Shown: positions 23,654 through 34,030 of the stretch, piece after piece
How positions within the stretch are numbered: the first letter of the stretch is position 1
Layout of the letters: each line of letters starts with the position of its first letter
Source: Astropecten irregularis
Taxonomy: Eukaryota > Echinodermata > Asteroidea > Paxillosida > Astropectinidae
Assembly: GCA_963971285.1 (NCBI GenBank)
Contig: OZ020262.1
Span: 5,923,036-5,987,035 of the forward strand
Reading direction: 5' to 3'
Length of the DNA: 64,000 nucleotides
The notes under the pieces: model-generated
Seen by the model: only the letters and a program-made list of their open reading frames with translations
Databases searched by the model: none
What the model was told of the DNA's origin: nothing
Position numbers and translations under genes: made by a program

Positions 23654-24851
23654 ACTGAAGATCCGTGAATGATAAGACAAACCAAATGATGTGTGCATTT
23701 GTTTTGATATATACGAACCATCAATTACGAAGAGACTGGCAAAGAAATTAGTGCAGATGCCCTGGTGGGATTCGCACCAGGGATCCCAAAATGTGGCATA
23801 TGCAAGGAAAGAGGCACACCAACCAGTGGCGAATCTAGGGAAAACGGCGCCCGAGCTAAGCGCTAAAATTGCCCCCCTTATTCCAACTTCTGCCGCAATG
23901 ACAAAAGAAAATCAGACAATTTGAAGTTCAAGACATTATTCTCTCTTTGTTCAAATATCATTGGATTTGATTTCCAATAACTTAACAAAACAGCTCCCCT
24001 TTTTTTGCCTTTGCGTTTTTTGCGCCACCTAAAAAGTTGTGCCCAGGCACGTGCCCCTGATACCCCACCCTAGTTACTCCACTTACTACAAGAACTACAG
24101 CCTGGCTGCCCATATACGGATCGAAAATACATAACACTATGTATCCTGCTTAGGCTCAGCAAATGAAACAAGTTCGCCTGTAACGGTAAATAAACCAGTG
24201 TCATTTTGTTTTAAATGGAGCATATAGGATTTGCAACGATGTAAGTTTTGGGTGAATTTGGTGCTTAGACAGAAGTGAAGGTCTTAAACTTCCTTACAGA
24301 CATTGTTCCATGTACCTTACGCTTTGTTCATCTGGATAGCAGAAATACGGCCGAAATAATCTTGCCCCCCCCCCCTCCGAATCCTTCACGGGTACACCAC
24401 GCTTTCGAAATGCTACTAAATCGTTCGGACGAACTATCTTTTTACTATCTTCACTAAATCTTGATTTCCTTGAAAAACCCAGCATCTGATGAACCAAGAT
24501 TTGCCATGGTGACTGTTTGCACTGTTTACGAACTGTTGAGTCCATTTTCTGTCTCAAACTCAATAACATTTTTTTGGAGGCCTTGTAAATCCTGTACGCT
24601 GCCTTTAACCTACCGGGCGCTCTATACTATCTGAGCTCCCCAGTTCAGCGGCGGGGCTCCCGTGGTCAAATTCTGTTACCCATCTTGCTATACTAGCTAC
24701 TAAAAGATTTCCATGGTGTTACCGCAAACATTATTTTGTGTTGGATATCGTCAATTAAATATGAATGGCAATTTTTCATACGAGTTGGATAACACTCCAT
24801 TTCAGTTGCATTTAAGAGCCCAAGGGAGCTTGAACTTTGCTCCAGGACCAT
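23654..24851. other. Gene-free stretch
   Basis: No exon or repeat family was recognised beyond a C homopolymer near 24364-24377. ORFs are short and lack domains. Confidence 0.4.
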
Positions 24852-25003
24852 AGGTCGATTTCAAGAAGCCCTACGATCAATCGTAACTCTATTTACGAAA
24901 GATAATCCATCGTAAGGGCGTATCCTATACATAAGGCTGCAAGTGCATCACAAGTCCTGCGATTGATAGCAAGTTACGATGAGTTTGGTGAAATCGACAC
25001 CAT
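24852..25003. mobile_element. Palindromic MITE, family C
   Basis: AGGTCGATTTCAAGAAGCCC and GAGTTTGGTGAAATCGAC form the terminal inverted repeats. The middle matches the 30863 copy, including CATCGTAAGGGCGTATCC-type sequence. Confidence 0.75.
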
Positions 25004-26230
25004 ATCATTTTCTGCACGCAATTACCACGGACAATACCACACTTTTCAAAAGTAGTTGGAAAGAAAGAAATGTTCACGTCGTTTAGAGATTGTCACATAG
25101 TATTTAAGTTTTTATCGCGTACGATTCTTTATCGATGAAGGCAGGTAATGGAAAAAACAGTTTCGAAGATTGCACTCACACTCCCTAAACATCATCCGTG
25201 CATTGGTGACGAGAAATCGGGCACTTTTAGTGAAAGTACCCGGTCGAGGCAGCGTGGACTCCCGGCTGGTACCGCCGATCGAGGCGTTCTGATGGGTTTG
25301 ATCGCGATTCCCGGTCGGCGCGGCCCGGTAATCCCCGGAAGATTTAGCAGACAGTAACGGGTCTCTCTCGCTCTCTATGCAGTCCTCACCGTTGTATTAA
25401 ATAAGCCCAAACTGATTTGGGGCATTTTCGTTTTAAGAACAGGCTTGCTTGATCGCTCCGTAGCGATAGACAAAAACGAGATTGGGAGAACAAACCGAAT
25501 TGAAGGCGAACACGAGCCGATAGTTTTCATGTCCTGTGGGTGACTAACGGCCAACCGGACGGCTGAGCGGCCACGACGGACGGGGAACTCCCGTGACTAC
25601 ATCGCCGCACCTCCGGTGATGAACACGGGAGGGACCTTCAGACAATCATGCTAGAACACGATACGGAAAATTGCTCGCGGTAAACGAGACAAAAGGGACA
25701 GTATAACACGAATTAGGATTAAACCTTACCCAGAATGCCTACAAAAGAACTGGGATTGTTTTTCAAATGGACGTTGGTGATTTTAATACTTTGACAAATT
25801 TATGAAGAAAATTAACTTTATTGGAATGTTTGTGGACTTCATTTAAACCTGCCATCACATATCGAAGCTAGGACATGTTCAGATTTCGCGTCTTAAATCG
25901 GTTACGCTAACTGTATTGCTAACCCTTGTAACTGTACGCTAACCCTGTATTCCACATTATGTGGAATACAGGGCGAGTTAAAAAGAACTTGACCGGGTGA
26001 TGTTTTTCCAAACAAACAAATGACACTCAAACGTTTCAGTAAAGCATATATATAACAAGCACTCTCTCCTGCTTATTAGAAAAAAGAATGAAATAAATTG
26101 ATCATTCCTAAGAGGAGTTATGTCTATTTTAGTAAAGGTACTCATTTTGGAATGTGTTCATCACCAATCCCAGTCAACGTCTTTTTGATTCGCTCTGTAG
26201 AGCTTTATTTGAAGATTTATTAAAAGTATA
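25004..26230. other. Gene-free stretch with a CpG-rich patch at 25200-25640
   Basis: This patch is CpG-rich and unique in the window. The reading frames in it are short and not recognisable. A short perfect inverted pair, CTGTATTCCACAT/ATGTGGAATACAG, lies near 25946-25971. Confidence 0.35.
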
Positions 26231-26231
26231 A

Positions 26232-26305
26232 TGGTGGTGCCGTGGCCTAGTGCCTTGTGGTCAAAATCTTGTTTTCAATCTACAGATTGTGGGTTCGAAT
26301 CCAGA
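26232..26305 (+). mobile_element. tRNA-like sequence, probable SINE head
   Basis: TGGCCTAGTGCC resembles an A box, and GGGTTCGAATCC is a perfect B box about 50 bp downstream. The acceptor stem cannot be closed, so it is not a functional tRNA. It directly precedes the T-run where the LINE fragment ends. Confidence 0.45.
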
Positions 26306-26328
26306 CATGGACTAGTGGTGCTTGCGTC

Positions 26329-26865
26329 CTTTTTTTTTTTTTTTTTTTTATGGAAGTCGCCCAACACAAGGCACAAAGGCCACTCGAGGTGAGGGCTAAA
26401 AAAGAAAGAGAAAGGAAAAGAAAGCGCACAGAATTAAGATAACAGAAACCTATTCACATTGCACTTGAACTTAGACAAATTATATACAGCAGGGAAACAG
26501 GATGCAGGTAAGGAGTTCCAGAGTGAAGCAGTACGTGAAAAGAAACTCGTAGCATACCCCTTGGACCTGCATTTGGGAGTCACGACTGTATGAGGATGGG
26601 ATTTGACTGAGAGGCGAGTGGTTCGTTGTGAGGGACGGTCAACAGGGACGACCAACGAAAGACCATTGGAACACATGCCGTGATAGTATCTGTAAAACAG
26701 GCTCAGTGAAGATACATTGCGACGATGTGAGAGGGGTTCCAAGGAAGATGACAATTCTTGGCCCACCAGGTTAACAACTCGACGCTGTATTCTGTCCAAC
26801 AGAGAAAGGTGACAAGCTGGAGCACCGGGGGCAAGACGCTTTGTCGCATGTTGCAGCTCCTCTTC
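26329..26865 (-). pseudogene. Non-LTR retrotransposon (CR1/jockey-like) 3' fragment
   Basis: On the minus strand the frame reads the C-terminal tail typical of CR1/jockey-like reverse transcriptases: HLSLLDRIQRRVVNL, then SHRRNVSSLSLFYRYYHG, then SFFSRTASLWNSLP, ending in a stop at 26434. Downstream are a short 3' UTR with CTTGTGTTGGGCG and a poly(A) tail of about 18 A (the T-run near 26331-26349). The catalytic RT domain and endonuclease are missing, so this is a 5'-truncated dead copy, as usual for target-primed insertion. Truncation falls near 26865. Confidence 0.85.
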
Positions 26866-26914
26866 ACCAAGGTGTAAAATGGGAAAACTACTTACATGTT
26901 TTTAATAATTCAAG

Positions 26915-27264
26915 TATATACTTTGGTAGCATACCGAAACAGAAATCTTCACAGATTTACCTATAACTTACAGGGTATAAATATGGTGATGGTAGAAACA
27001 TACCGTTAAAATGTTTCTGCCTGAAATGCTGTATTTATCAAGATATGAGTTAAACAAATGACCCAAAACAATTTTGATCTTTTAAAGATCAAAAATAACG
27101 GTGAAAAGACTTAAGAAATGCTGTGGCCATTTTTCACTGTTTTCTCAAAAAGTGGGCATCGTATGGGACTGAAATTTTCACAGATGACTGTTACAGTATC
27201 TTCCTTGACATTTGTGCCCATGAATCTGCATTTCGTTGACCAAAACCAAAGTATGATATTACAT
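26915..27264. mobile_element. MITE, family A, ends eroded
   Basis: Interior blocks GGTATGTTTCTACC-like, GATCTTTTAAAGATC and CACAGATGACTGTTAC are intact. The ends (ACTTTGGTAGCATACC, CAAAGTATGATATTAC) have lost the outer TTAA motifs. Confidence 0.7.
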
Positions 27265-27697
27265 ATCGAGATACATGGATTTCTACGGTTAAGATTTTTT
27301 TTTTTACCTCGACCTACTTGAGTTATTGCCCTATAATATTAAAGATTATTGGGAAGTTGGAGGGAAAACATATTTTCGCTGCGCCAGTTGCATTGTGCGT
27401 GCAGGCTTAAATGTCAACAATAATAATCTATCGCAAAACATGGTTATGAATAGAGAGGGCATGTCCTATTGTATCAATAGGGACGAATTCTACTCTCAAT
27501 CTGGGTCAACGTCTTGAGGAAAATGTTGACGAAGAAGAGTCACAAAGCCTTCCTTTTTTGTTCACCCAAATTTGGTTTCTACAAATTAAGGACTGCGTGT
27601 ATTTTGAAATAAAATAGGCCGTGTTGTAGCAGCGCTGGAGTTTTCACTGCGCGTTAGTGCTTTGCCTAGATTTGGTTTAGCTGACCACTAAAAATGA

Positions 27698-27862
27698 TTA
27701 AAGGTATAATACATGATTGGTAAAGGTCACAGAACAACACTCACACTTTGTCTGATCCAGCATGTGCATGAAATAATAAACCTGTGAAAATTTGAGCTCA
27801 ATCGGACATCCATTACCCATGAATCTGCATAATCTTTGACAAAAACCAAAAATAACGGTGGT
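27698..27862. mobile_element. MITE fragment joining family B to family A
   Basis: TTAAAGGTATAATACATG to CAATCGGACATCC is family B. It runs directly into CCATGAATCTGCATAATC...TTTGACAAAAACC, which is family A. The central region and right end are absent. Confidence 0.6.
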
Positions 27863-28210
27863 TGGCCGAGAGAGTCGTTTCGCAAAACAGAAATGAATAA
27901 TTACAGCCTAGTTTACAATGTGTAAATTGCGTGCACGGATTCTGTTTGCTACTTCAACCAACCAGTTCAAGAATTCGATATCTTCTTCTCCTTCTGTGGA
28001 TTATTTCTCGGATCTTAAGTGTTTTTAACCAGGTCAAGATTTCGTCCCTGGCAGAAAAATTGATAGTATAGTCCTCAAAACTGAAAAAGAAATAGACTGA
28101 GATGATCTACAAAATGATCCAATTCTCCCTTCGGACATTTTCAGCAACAACTCCTTAAAGATTGAAGAATACTGGAACTCTTCACTTGGCCTGAGCACCC
28201 ATAAACTATG

Positions 28211-28581
28211 CTTTCAAAGTACAGTGCAGGATTGATAACATACCCAAACAGAAATGTTCACCGTGATTTACGTATAACTTTTAGGATATGAAGCTGATGC
28301 AGGTAGAAAATTACTGTTAAAATATTTCCGGCTGAAATGCTGTATTTATCCAGAAATTAGTCAAACAAAGACCGAAAACAGTTTCGATCTCGGGGTAAGA
28401 TCAAAACCATTCTTTATGTTTTATAAGAAAAATTGAGTCAGGTTTTCGCTATTTTCTCGTGGCTCAGATGTCCGATTGAGCTCAAATTTCTACAGGATTA
28501 TAATTCCATGCACATATTGGATCCGAGAAAGTGTGAGTGCTGTGTTCTGTGACCTTTACCAATCATGTATTATACCTTTAA
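28211..28581. mobile_element. MITE, family B, reversed
   Basis: It ends CAATCATGTATTATACCTTT with TTAA at 28578-28581. The left end, GTACAGTGCAGGATTG, is diverged. The centre holds the complementary pair GATCTCGGGGTAAGATC. Confidence 0.7.
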
Positions 28582-28873
28582 CACCCTAAACATAAAAATG
28601 GAAATAAAAAGATAATAAAGCATTGTTCAAATTACTATGAAAGACTATTATTCCGCATCCATGCTGCCACTTTGTTGTCATGGAAACCCTTTTTAAGGAT
28701 TTTAGGTCATCGGATTATATGTTGTATATTTTCATTTCTTTCAAGTGGTAATGAAAATGGACATGCCCGATGGGTTGTTTTTATTTACTTTATTTATTTA
28801 TAAAAACCGAGCTGCTTTTAAGGTAAATGGATATAAGACCAAATTGTATGGGATTTTATGGGGACGAGGGCTG

Positions 28874-28880
28874 TATATAA
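28874..28880 (+). promoter_or_regulatory. TATA box of the GPCR gene
   Basis: TATATAA sits about 75 bp upstream of the GPCR start codon inside CTGTATATAAGCAGCC. A start site near 28905 would give a short 5' leader. Nothing else in the preceding 200 bp looks like a core promoter. Confidence 0.55.
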
Positions 28881-28954
28881 GCAGCCACTGTCTGTTGTTT
28901 GGTGGATTTGCTTCTGGATATTTCTGGATTTTCACAGCCTGATCCGACTGAAGC

Positions 28955-29896
28955 ATGGCAGAGGAAAACCTGGCCCTACAAATCTTCCAGACGATCGTGG
29001 GCTGTCTGGGGATGTGCGGGAACGGTCTGGTCTGCGTGGTCATCGCCAAAGTCCGCTTCATGCACACGCTGACCAATGCTTTCATCTTCAACCAGGCCGT
29101 AGTGGACTTCTTAGGGTCATTCCTCATCGTAGCCAGCAGTCTGATCCCCGTGCCTGACCTGCTGCCGCCCGGTGCCGGTGGGGTGCTCATCTGCAGGCTC
29201 TGGCTCTCGGACTTCTTCAACTGGGCCGTCTTTGTGACCTCTACTTTCAATTTGGTGGCTTTGACGCTGGAGAGGTATATCGCTATCGTTTTCCCGTTCA
29301 GATACCAGAGCGTTGGCACGAGGAGGAACGCCACCATCGTGATTGTCGCTGTTTGGGTATCGGCGTTTCTGTTCACCAGCTATGGGACGTTCATCAGGTA
29401 CTACGAGGAAGGCCAGTGCAAGCAGAAGTTGGTGGCGCATCCGCAGGCCCTCGGGGTGTCCGTGTTTGTCGTGACCTATCTCTGCCCAGTGCTGGTCATG
29501 CTCGTGGTCTACGTTCACATCAGCGTGGTGCTGAAGCGATCGGCAGGGAGAGTTGACCCCGGGGTTGGAAGCGGTGGTGGAGCAGCGGGCAACGCCAGCG
29601 CCGGTACTCCTGAGGGACAAGGGGAATCCTTGATGCGAGCACGCCGCAACACCTTCAAGACCCTCCTGATCGTCTCTCTAGCTTTCATCATCTGCTGGAC
29701 GCCGAATGAGATCATCTTCTTTCTCTTCAACCTGGGCGTGGAGGTGGACTTCACATCAGCCATCTACATCATTTCTCTGGGGCTGGTGGCTTCCAACGGC
29801 TGCCTGAACCCGTTCATATACGCCATCAAGTACAAGCAGTTCAGGAAGGCTTTGAATACTCTCTTGGGAAGACGGGGCGTGGCCGAGGTTGACTAG
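28955..29896 (+). CDS. Rhodopsin-class (class A) G protein-coupled receptor, intronless
   Basis: This is a 313-residue single-exon receptor with seven membrane segments (about 10-33, 42-64, 77-110, 126-148, 165-192, 233-258, 268-291). Class A hallmarks are present: N23 (1.50), D51 (2.50), C80 paired with C155 in loop 2, ERY at 106-108 replacing DRY, CWTP at 247-250, and NPFIY at 285-289. It should sit in the plasma membrane and signal through heterotrimeric G proteins. The N-terminus is very short (about 10 residues) with no glycosylation site, which suits a small-molecule or peptide ligand binding within the helices. Loop 3 is Gly/Ala-rich (about 198-225). Pattern similarity is to the neuropeptide and orphan groups expanded in echinoderms and amphioxus; the ligand cannot be named. 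Codon use is GC-rich against an AT-rich background. A TATA box lies just upstream. Confidence 0.93.
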   Translation: MAEENLALQIFQTIVGCLGMCGNGLVCVVIAKVRFMHTLTNAFIFNQAVVDFLGSFLIVASSLIPVPDLLPPGAGGVLICRLWLSDFFNWAVFVTSTFNLVALTLERYIAIVFPFRYQSVGTRRNATIVIVAVWVSAFLFTSYGTFIRYYEEGQCKQKLVAHPQALGVSVFVVTYLCPVLVMLVVYVHISVVLKRSAGRVDPGVGSGGGAAGNASAGTPEGQGESLMRARRNTFKTLLIVSLAFIICWTPNEIIFFLFNLGVEVDFTSAIYIISLGLVASNGCLNPFIYAIKYKQFRKALNTLLGRRGVAEVD

Positions 29897-29904
29897 ACTA
29901 TTAC

Positions 29905-29960
29905 GCCGTGCTACTGCCGTGCCGAACCTATAAATCAAATGAGTGCAGCAGTAGCACGGC
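29905..29960 (+). other. Hairpin just after the GPCR stop codon
   Basis: GCCGTGCTACTGC (29905-29917) and its exact complement GCAGTAGCACGGC (29948-29960) flank a 30-base loop. In the transcript this would be a 13-bp GC-rich stem in the proximal 3' UTR. Further GCCGTGCCGAA words lie near 29918 and 30061. Confidence 0.5.
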
Positions 29961-30529
29961 AGTTGCGCTAAACGCCGAGCTTAATTGAAAGTGTCGCGCC
30001 AATACCGTTCCGAATACCGATAACGCGGCAGATCCTCTGGCCTGTCAAGCCAAAGAGCTTGCCGTGCCGAACTCAATTTGCCGAGCCAAATTCACGCTTA
30101 ACGTAATAATACTCTAGACTGATGTTATCGAACTGTCACCAAAAGACAGTATACTCATTCAATCAGTTATTGATTAACAAACATTGTTGACATGATTGCA
30201 CATTATGAGTCACAATTGCACACTTTCTTCTAAATTCATTTATAAGCCACACTTTGATTCGTATCCCATTCGCCGCACACACTAATGGAAAGCAATATGT
30301 TTCGCTTTTGGGCATATCCTATTAGAATTCGACGGCATTTTCACACAAAAATATCCTACAACCTCCCGAGTGACGAGCAGAAGATAATGTTCGAAACGTC
30401 GATACATTTAGTTATCTCTAGAACCTAATTTCTCAAGGAACTGATTATGTTCCCACAATGTCACTCCAATTTTTCTGTAATTGCTATCTCGACCAAGCAT
30501 GCAGACTAACCTTTCAATCTTACTGAAAT

Positions 30530-30806
30530 CTCATTCAAAAGTGAGCAAAGAAAAATTGACTGGAGTGGGATTCGAACCAGCGACCAACGGACTACTGTAC
30601 TGGTGCTCTTATCAACTGAGCTATCCAGCCATGTTGGAAGACAGTATCCCTTATAGTCAATTATCTGTGCTCATTTGACATTCAGAACCAATCACATACA
30701 GCTTTATCCCAAGGATCATTTAAGATACGCGCAGCATTAGCAATGCTACAACCTGAGAAACAGTTGTAGGCCTACATGGGGGTCATTAAAAGAGGATGCG
30801 GCTTCG
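30530..30806 (-). mobile_element. tRNA-derived SINE, near full length
   Basis: On the minus strand the B box GGTTCGAATCCCACTCC and the A-box-like TAGCTCAGTTG are intact. The body carries GATCCTTGGGATAAAG and ends with CCGCATCCTCTTTTAATGA. Same family as 12264 and 38411. Confidence 0.75.
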
Positions 30807-30862
30807 ACATCTCGATAACCGTCTTATCGCATTTTAACCGGACAAGAGAAACTATCATACCA

Positions 30863-31006
30863 AGGGTCGATTTCAGGAAACCCTACGATCGATCGTAACT
30901 CGAGTTACGAAGTATAACCCATCGTAGGGGCCTATCCCACGTATCATGCATCATAAGTCCTACGATTGATAGTAAGTTACGATGAGTTTGGTGAAATCCA
31001 CCCCAA
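30863..31006. mobile_element. Palindromic MITE, family C
   Basis: AGGGTCGATTTCAGGAAACC and GATGAGTTTGGTGAAATC form the inverted ends. The interior includes CCTACGATCGATCGTAACTC. Confidence 0.75.
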
Positions 31007-31339
31007 CTCTTACATGTGGCCGAGGTTGTTGTATAGTGGTCATGGAAAAATGTACTGTTTTACACGGTAGGCGGAATGGCTTGCACGGAAACGGGTTTTG
31101 ATGTTTTGGCAAATGTTCTTTTTCACCACAAAAAAGTTGTAGCACGGATTAAATTTAAGTAGGCCCAATATCAGCACCCATAATTATGTAGTGTCATTTT
31201 TTAATTAATAGAGACGGTTCAGGATAAGTGATAATGATTTGTTAAAAAGGAACTAAGTTTAGAAGTGTGCAAGATAATGCTGGAACGACTTGTCGGTATT
31301 TCAACCAAGTCTGCCGGGTGAGGGCGCGCTACAGTTTAT

Positions 31340-31567
31340 CCATTGATAAGAAAGGAGTAAAATCAGTGACCAAAATTATTTTTGATCTTTTAACGATCAA
31401 AAATAAGAGGAAGGACTTAAGAAATACCGTTTTTCACTGTTTTCTCAAAAAGTGGGCATTGTATGGGACTGAAATTTTCACAGATGACTGTTACTGTATC
31501 TTCCTTGATATTTTCGCCCATGAATCTGTATTTCTTTGACAAAAACCAAAGTATTGTACTACCTTTA
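31340..31567. mobile_element. Family A MITE, right-hand half
   Basis: It runs from the TTTTGATCTTTTAACGATC core to CAAAGTATTGTACTACCTTTAA. The left half is missing. Confidence 0.65.
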
Positions 31568-34030
31568 AACATCTAGAAACTACTCAAATCGAGTAATTTC
31601 CCCACTGTCCAGTGAAACCACAACAAAATAAAACGGAAAACAAAACAGGTTCGATATGGAATTCCTCATTCTCTTTGTTATAATTATATTAAATGATTTA
31701 GCTCTAATCACAAAACCATGGAATATCTTATTATTATATATAAGCCTTTTTTCTATGAATAATATCAATTACCAAATTGTAGTTAAGTAAATTCTACGGA
31801 GGGATATTTTTATGCGATTACATAATATACGTCTCTATTAAAAAAATAAATTACTGTTATTATTCTTGTAAATACACATTATGATATAATATCAATTTTC
31901 AAGGGCATGGCGAAAAGAATGCTTAGAGATGATTGTATATTAGTGACTGTTACTTAATAGGTTTAGGCGATAGTGCATGTTTTAACGCGATTAATTAAGC
32001 TATGTTAACGATTCAGCACCTTATACAATGTCATTATACCGCAATCATTTGGAATTAGTTAGACAACTTTGTCACCAAAAGAACGATCCTTGAAATGTGT
32101 GTTGTTTTGCGCTGGTGTAAATGACCAGTTTTCGACGAGTTGGGTCGATCAATCATTGTCAACCATTTAAGTGGGGGAGGGGAGGGGCAACAAAAAGGGG
32201 TGTTAATGAAATCTTCATCTTTGTTAATACTTCTTTCAACTTAACAAACGTATATTTTGTATTTAAAACAAAATAAGAGTTCATAATCTTTACTCGCTTA
32301 ATTCCTTGGTATTAGAACCGCTGCCAAAAGATTCTGTTTTGATACCCGGTATTTCGGAATGGATTCATGAAAATGGAGCCGGAGTCTGAGACGTTTCGAA
32401 AACGCCCTATAAACTGGGACTGTGCCACTAATTACTCAAGGTGAAACATACCTATATTATGTACAGGCCTAATTACTCTGTCAAAAGTAAACAATATGTT
32501 ACTTCACAAACATTTGCTATGGGAATTCCTAAAAAGATGATATAATGATAATATCAATGTATTGGTTCTGAAAATATCATAATTGTTATGGATACTCTGT
32601 GGGAGTTATTAAAAAAACACACGAAATGAAACAAAACGAAGAGGAGAAAAAGGAAAGAAGACAACGAAAATACAAGTTTGAAAAAGACAAAAACACAGTT
32701 TGAATGTAGATGTTGTATAATGTAAAATCCTAAAAGACGAAGGGGGCACTGTCTGTAATGTTTCACCTATAAATAGATAAATAAATAAATAAAATGGAAG
32801 CACAATAGCCAAAATACACGAAATACAGTTTGTATAAGTCTTGATTAAGCAGGACTTGGAGTAGAGTGCTGTGATGGAGTGGTGAAGTCTGGTAGAGAAG
32901 GCGCTGTTGTTACAACTGAGCCTCACTTAGCATCTGCATGTACCATGAGCGCTGTTGTGTCGCCTTCTGTATAACAAAACGTTGCACATTGAGAGGCTTC
33001 ACTTGCTTCTTCAGTGCCTCATGTAAAACTCCTATTGCCACATTATCATTGTCACCTAACATGGCATTTTTGTACTTTGGAGGCTCCTACACCTTCAGTG
33101 AACCTCATTTGGCATCCGTAGTACCACATGAGGCTAAATCATGTGGTATGGCTATTTCATACACCTCTTATGGTAACGCCTTGTACCTCCAGAGGCTCCT
33201 GTTACCTCTGCAAAATCTTATGTTATATCTTGTACCTCAAGAGGCTCTCTTACTTCTGACGAGCCTCATTTATTATCTTGAAATGAGGTTGTGTCTTGCA
33301 ACTTCTCGAGGCTATATCATGTGATGTGGCTATTTCACTCACCTGTTATGGTAACACCTTGTACCTCAAGAGGCTCTTTCACCTCAGCTGAGCCTCATTT
33401 ACCATCAAGCCTTGAAGTCGTGTCTTGCAACTTCTGGTACATCAGGGACATCCTGGAGAAACCTTGAGACTTGAGATGCACCTGAAAGCAAAATCACATC
33501 GCAAACTTTCCAAATGAAAGCCACAAGAGGTTATTTCCATGATGCCTCTTCTAGCAACACCTTGTGTAGCTTGAGGGATGCTGCTTCCTGGACGACACCT
33601 CACTGAACATCTCAGGTGCCGCATGAGGCTCTGTCACATTTCCTCTCACACGAAACCAAGACTCCTGTTACCTTCATTAATAGGGCAAGCCTTTACACCC
33701 TTTTGGTCACAATAGTGTGGAAAATATAATGATTAAATAATATAAATGAGGCAAGCAAACAACATCAATCTAGATATATTATTCGCTTTACAATAAACAT
33801 TTGCCAAGCTTTATGGCAAGGGGAAGCGAAAACAAAATCTATTGGGCGAAACGTCTTCACATATTCACTTGAAGGATACCGGGAAAAATAATTCCAGTAT
33901 TAAATTCCAAGACTCCCTAATTAAATTGCTATCAATTTCTGGGTTTGGAGGTATCTTGGATGACTTGGTCCCATCATTGTGGCACGAAAGTGGCTTTTGT
34001 CTGTCAGTGCTGAGCACGGCCGGCGGGATG
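31568..34030. repeat. Gene-free region with GAGGCT-rich degenerate tandem repeat
   Basis: Between about 32938 and 33640 the words CTTGTACCTCAAGAGGCT, GAGCCTCATTTA and GGCTATTTCA...TTATGGTAAC recur. The last recurs about 180 bp apart (33138 and 33318). The array is diverged and its ORFs (for example 128 codons on the plus strand) look like repeat artefacts. A half copy of MITE family D is at 32328-32408 and a (TAAA)n run near 32772. The region lies 3' of the Rubicon stop and may include its 3' UTR. Confidence 0.5.

Noticed and set aside
28798-29376. 192-codon minus-strand ORF
   Set aside because: It is an antisense shadow of the GPCR gene, with no domain.
29117-29620. 167-codon minus-strand ORF
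   Set aside because: It lies opposite the GPCR coding sequence and arises from its GC-rich codons.
32938-33324. 128-codon plus-strand ORF
   Set aside because: It lies within a diverged tandem repeat and its translation is low-complexity.
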